NCBI GenBank assembly: GCA_003508755.1
Contig: DNTK01000499.1
Location: forward strand, 1 to 8,325
Direction: 5' to 3'
Length of the DNA stretch: 8,325 nucleotides
Origin: Bacteroidales bacterium
GTDB taxonomy: Bacteria > Bacteroidota > Bacteroidia > Bacteroidales > UBA10428
Every line of letters starts with the position of its first letter. Position 1 is the first letter of the stretch. A model generated the notes under the pieces. That model ran no database searches. It saw only the letters and a list, made by a program, of their open reading frames with translations, and was not told the origin of the DNA. The translations under genes were made by a program, and so were the position numbers. This document shows positions 6,274 to 8,325 of the stretch, piece after piece.

Positions 6274-7275
6274 ATGAGTTTATTTAAACCACTCGAAACT
6301 TCTGATGAAGAAAACAAAAGTGTTTCACAGGAAGGTGATGTTGAAAAAGTAAAATGTTTAATTGTAGGGTCAGGTCCAGCAGGATACACTGCCGGAATCT
6401 ATGCCGCACGTGCTAATTTAAGTCCGGTATTGTACGAAGGTCTTCAACCGGGAGGTCAACTTACTACCACCAACGATGTAGAAAATTTTCCAGGCTATCC
6501 TGAGGGTGTTACAGGCCCCATTATGATGGAAGATCTGAAAAAACAAGCACAGCGTTATGGTACCGATACCCGATGGGGTATTGTCACGGACGTGGATCTA
6601 TCAGGCAGCGTGCATAAAGTTACTGTAGACGATAAAAAAACAATTGAGGCCGATACCGTAATTATTGCAACCGGTGCAACAGCCAAGTATTTAGGTCTTG
6701 AGTCCGAGCAGAAATATATGGGATCGGGCGTATCTGCCTGTGCTACTTGTGATGGCTTTTTCTATAAAGATAAAGTGGTTGCCGTGGTTGGTGGTGGCGA
6801 CACTGCTGCTGAGGAAGCAACCTATTTGGCTGGGTTGTGTAAGAAGGTTTACTTGATTGTGCGCCGAGATGTACTGCGAGCCTCAAAGGTGATGCAAAAA
6901 CGCGTAATGGAAAATCAGAAAATTGAAATTCTCTGGAAACATCAAACTGAAAGTCTCTTTGGAGACGGTGTGGTGGAAGGTGCCCACCTTGTAAAAAATA
7001 AAGGAGAAGCAAATGAGGAAAAAGTGGATATAAAAATCGACGGATTCTTTTTAGCGATTGGCCATACACCCAATTCGGCTCCTTTCTCGAAATTTGTTGA
7101 TACGGATGAAACCGGATACATAAAAACCATACCAGGAACATCAAAAACTAACGTTCACGGAGTTTTTGCCTGTGGTGATGTTCAGGACCACGTATATCGC
7201 CAGGCTGTTACAGCTGCAGGGACAGGCTGTATGGCAGCCATTGATGCTGAAAGATACTTGTCTGAGCAAGAATAA
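6274..7275 (+). CDS. trxB: Thioredoxin reductase (NADPH, FAD)
   Basis: Cytosolic flavoenzyme that passes electrons from NADPH through FAD and a cysteine pair to thioredoxin. The start is taken as the ATG at 6274 (333 residues). The frame opens at a TTG at 6238, but the 12 extra residues look untranslated and lie next to a possible promoter. Numbered from the ATG: FAD-binding GSGPAG at 32-37 followed by YAARA; GGQLTTTNDVENFPG at about 60-74; ATGA at 133-136; redox-active CATC at 156-159 followed by DGFF; NADPH-binding GGGDTAAEEA at 173-182 with VRRD at 196-199 for the phosphate; and the C-terminal FAD motif ACGDVQDHVYRQAVTAAGTG at 299-318. All key residues are present. The protein has an N-terminal extension of about 25 charged residues before the Rossmann fold, a little longer than the usual length of about 310-320. 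It is a single-gene unit that ends at a strong terminator. Confidence 0.96.
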   Translation: MSLFKPLETSDEENKSVSQEGDVEKVKCLIVGSGPAGYTAGIYAARANLSPVLYEGLQPGGQLTTTNDVENFPGYPEGVTGPIMMEDLKKQAQRYGTDTRWGIVTDVDLSGSVHKVTVDDKKTIEADTVIIATGATAKYLGLESEQKYMGSGVSACATCDGFFYKDKVVAVVGGGDTAAEEATYLAGLCKKVYLIVRRDVLRASKVMQKRVMENQKIEILWKHQTESLFGDGVVEGAHLVKNKGEANEEKVDIKIDGFFLAIGHTPNSAPFSKFVDTDETGYIKTIPGTSKTNVHGVFACGDVQDHVYRQAVTAAGTGCMAAIDAERYLSEQE

Positions 7276-7301
7276 TAAATTCTTATTTTAATAATTTATC
7301 A

Positions 7302-7341
7302 GGCGCAAAGCAATACAGGTTAATTGCTTTGCGCCTTTTTT
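7302..7341 (+). terminator. Strong intrinsic terminator of trxB
   Basis: GGCGCAAAGCAAT (7302-7314) and ATTGCTTTGCGCC (7323-7335) form a perfect 13-bp stem with an eight-base loop, followed by six T residues. It starts 26 bases after the trxB stop (a tandem TAA TAA). The last T touches the stop codon of the convergent gene at 7342. On the minus strand the stem is followed only by mixed AT sequence, so it is best for trxB but may also work weakly in the other direction. Confidence 0.92.
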
Positions 7342-8325
7342 CTATTCTTTCAGCATCATAAGTTGATCCAATGCATTTCGAATTTCCTCAAGGGTATTTT
7401 TCAGATCACTGAATTCACTTTCAACAATTTCAAGAGACTGCCTTTGAGCATCGTTTACACCCTCCGATGAGCGCAGGAATGAGCGGGTTAGAAAACTCAT
7501 TCGTTGATTAAGAGGTACCTGAGAAGGTGGAATTTCTTCACGACTGGCTTTTGCTGCATGGCCAGTTATTTGTAGGTGCGCATCAGCAATTTTTCGTTCC
7601 AGCAATACCAGTTCGGTATTCATTTCAGGGGTGAATGCCTGCTTAGCAAGGTTTTGTTGCTTTAATAACTGCACCTGCCTGGCATAGTCCTCTAAATCCT
7701 GATGTGCCTTTCTGATTTCAAATGATAAATCTGCTACCTCATTCTGAAATGCCAGAGTAGCCTCACGGTTGACATCATTAAAACCATTATTTGATAATGC
7801 TTTAACATGAAAAGTCACTTTATCGGCTATATTATTCAGCATTCCTTTTTCACTTGCATATAACTCAACTGAATACTCACCCGGCATAACAAAAACGCCC
7901 TGTGGATATTCCTCCTCCTTAAAGGGATCAAAGTCTACTATTTCTGAGGCCACAGGGAACATATGTGCATACCTTAAATCCCAGTAAACACGGTTTATTC
8001 CTTTCTTGGGTTTTGCAGTGAGTTTTCGGATGGTCCTGTCTTTTGAATCCTTAATCACAAGCAGCAGGTAAGGTTCTTCTTCCAATTTCTCCTGTCTGTT
8101 GTCCTCCCAGGAATTTACATCAATTTTAGCTCCTTCTTTAAATAATTCTGCTTCTTTCTCCTGTCTTTTTTCTTTTTCTGTTTTTAGATTTTCTTTCAGG
8201 TAATAAGTAATCTCTGCTCCAAACGGAAGATTTTCAACCATGTAATAGTTGTCACCAAAAGACGACTTGCGGCGATATTCCGGTACATATAGTTTTGCAT
8301 CTTTAATCGGGAAGATATGTGCATC
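7342..8325 (-). CDS. C-terminal part of a sortilin/BNR-repeat (VPS10-like) protein, cut by the window edge
   Basis: Only the last 327 residues are visible. The frame stays open past the internal ATG at 8241 to the right edge (28 more codons, DAHIFPIKDAKLYVPEYRR and on), so 8241 is not the true start. The fragment resembles the tail of large exported proteins of about 1000 residues annotated as sortilin N-terminal, VPS10 or BNR/WD40-like glycosyl hydrolases in Bacteroidota. Signs are FGAEITYYLKE at 34-44, a highly charged linker at about 45-85, an Ig-like module with KKGINRVYWDLRY at 107-119 and VMPGEYSVELY at 146-156, and a helical, probably coiled-coil C-terminus from about 185 to 325. The expected N-terminal beta-propeller and signal peptide would be outside the window. 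Family recognition is from motif wording and is moderately sure; the substrate is unknown, and many such proteins are not proven hydrolases. It converges with trxB. Confidence 0.75.
   Translation of the reverse strand, partial: DAHIFPIKDAKLYVPEYRRKSSFGDNYYMVENLPFGAEITYYLKENLKTEKEKRQEKEAELFKEGAKIDVNSWEDNRQEKLEEEPYLLLVIKDSKDRTIRKLTAKPKKGINRVYWDLRYAHMFPVASEIVDFDPFKEEEYPQGVFVMPGEYSVELYASEKGMLNNIADKVTFHVKALSNNGFNDVNREATLAFQNEVADLSFEIRKAHQDLEDYARQVQLLKQQNLAKQAFTPEMNTELVLLERKIADAHLQITGHAAKASREEIPPSQVPLNQRMSFLTRSFLRSSEGVNDAQRQSLEIVESEFSDLKNTLEEIRNALDQLMMLKE

Noticed and set aside
6743..7144. 133-residue minus-strand ORF opposite trxB
   Set aside because: It is antisense to the conserved NADPH and FAD regions of trxB, with a low-complexity His/Arg/Leu-rich product and no independent support.
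7342..8241. A complete 299-residue protein starting at the ATG at 8241
   Set aside because: The same frame is open without a stop to base 8325 and the upstream residues fit the family, so the methionine is internal and the gene is partial.

Overview
The window looks like chromosomal DNA from a member of the Bacteroidota, most likely an environmental member of the class Bacteroidia. The evidence is low GC content, a secreted multidomain protein ending in a type IX secretion (T9SS) sorting domain, two lipoproteins that look like part of a carbohydrate-degradation locus, start regions without strong Shine-Dalgarno sequences, and a thioredoxin reductase and a sortilin/BNR-type protein of the kind common in this phylum. 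I cannot fix the genus.

Layout, left to right. Positions 1-302 hold no convincing gene. They contain a repeat element of tandem 123-base period whose arm occurs in alternating orientation, with two terminator-like hairpins. Positions 303-2834 (minus) encode a secreted protein with an N-terminal FISUMP domain, several Ig-fold modules and a C-terminal T9SS signal. A noncoding stretch of about 590 bases (2835-3421) follows. It carries phased AATACA hexamers, a dyad, a 21-bp-stem foldback and a decayed second copy of the left-edge repeat. Positions 3422-4870 and 4840-5922 (both minus, overlapping by 31 bases) form a two-gene unit: an upstream galactose-mutarotase-like lipoprotein, then a GH28/GH49-like beta-helix lipoprotein. 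A divergent intergenic region of about 350 bases separates these from trxB (6274-7275, plus), which ends at a strong intrinsic terminator. The last gene (7342-8325, minus) converges on that terminator. It is the C-terminal part of a larger sortilin/BNR-repeat protein and runs off the right edge of the window.

How the genes work together. The lipoprotein pair probably acts at the cell surface or in the periplasm on a polysaccharide. The beta-helix enzyme would cut glycosidic bonds, and the mutarotase-like protein would bind or handle sugars. No SusC/SusD transporter, sulfatase or regulator is visible, so this is either an isolated pair or the edge of a larger locus. trxB is a housekeeping cytosolic redox gene with its own transcription unit. 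The FISUMP protein and the sortilin-like protein are exported proteins of unknown role.

No undescribed multi-gene system stands out. The least explained material is noncoding: the dispersed repeat element seen twice, the large foldback at 3120-3169 and the phased hexamers upstream of the FISUMP gene. All assignments are from reading the sequence by eye; no database search was possible.
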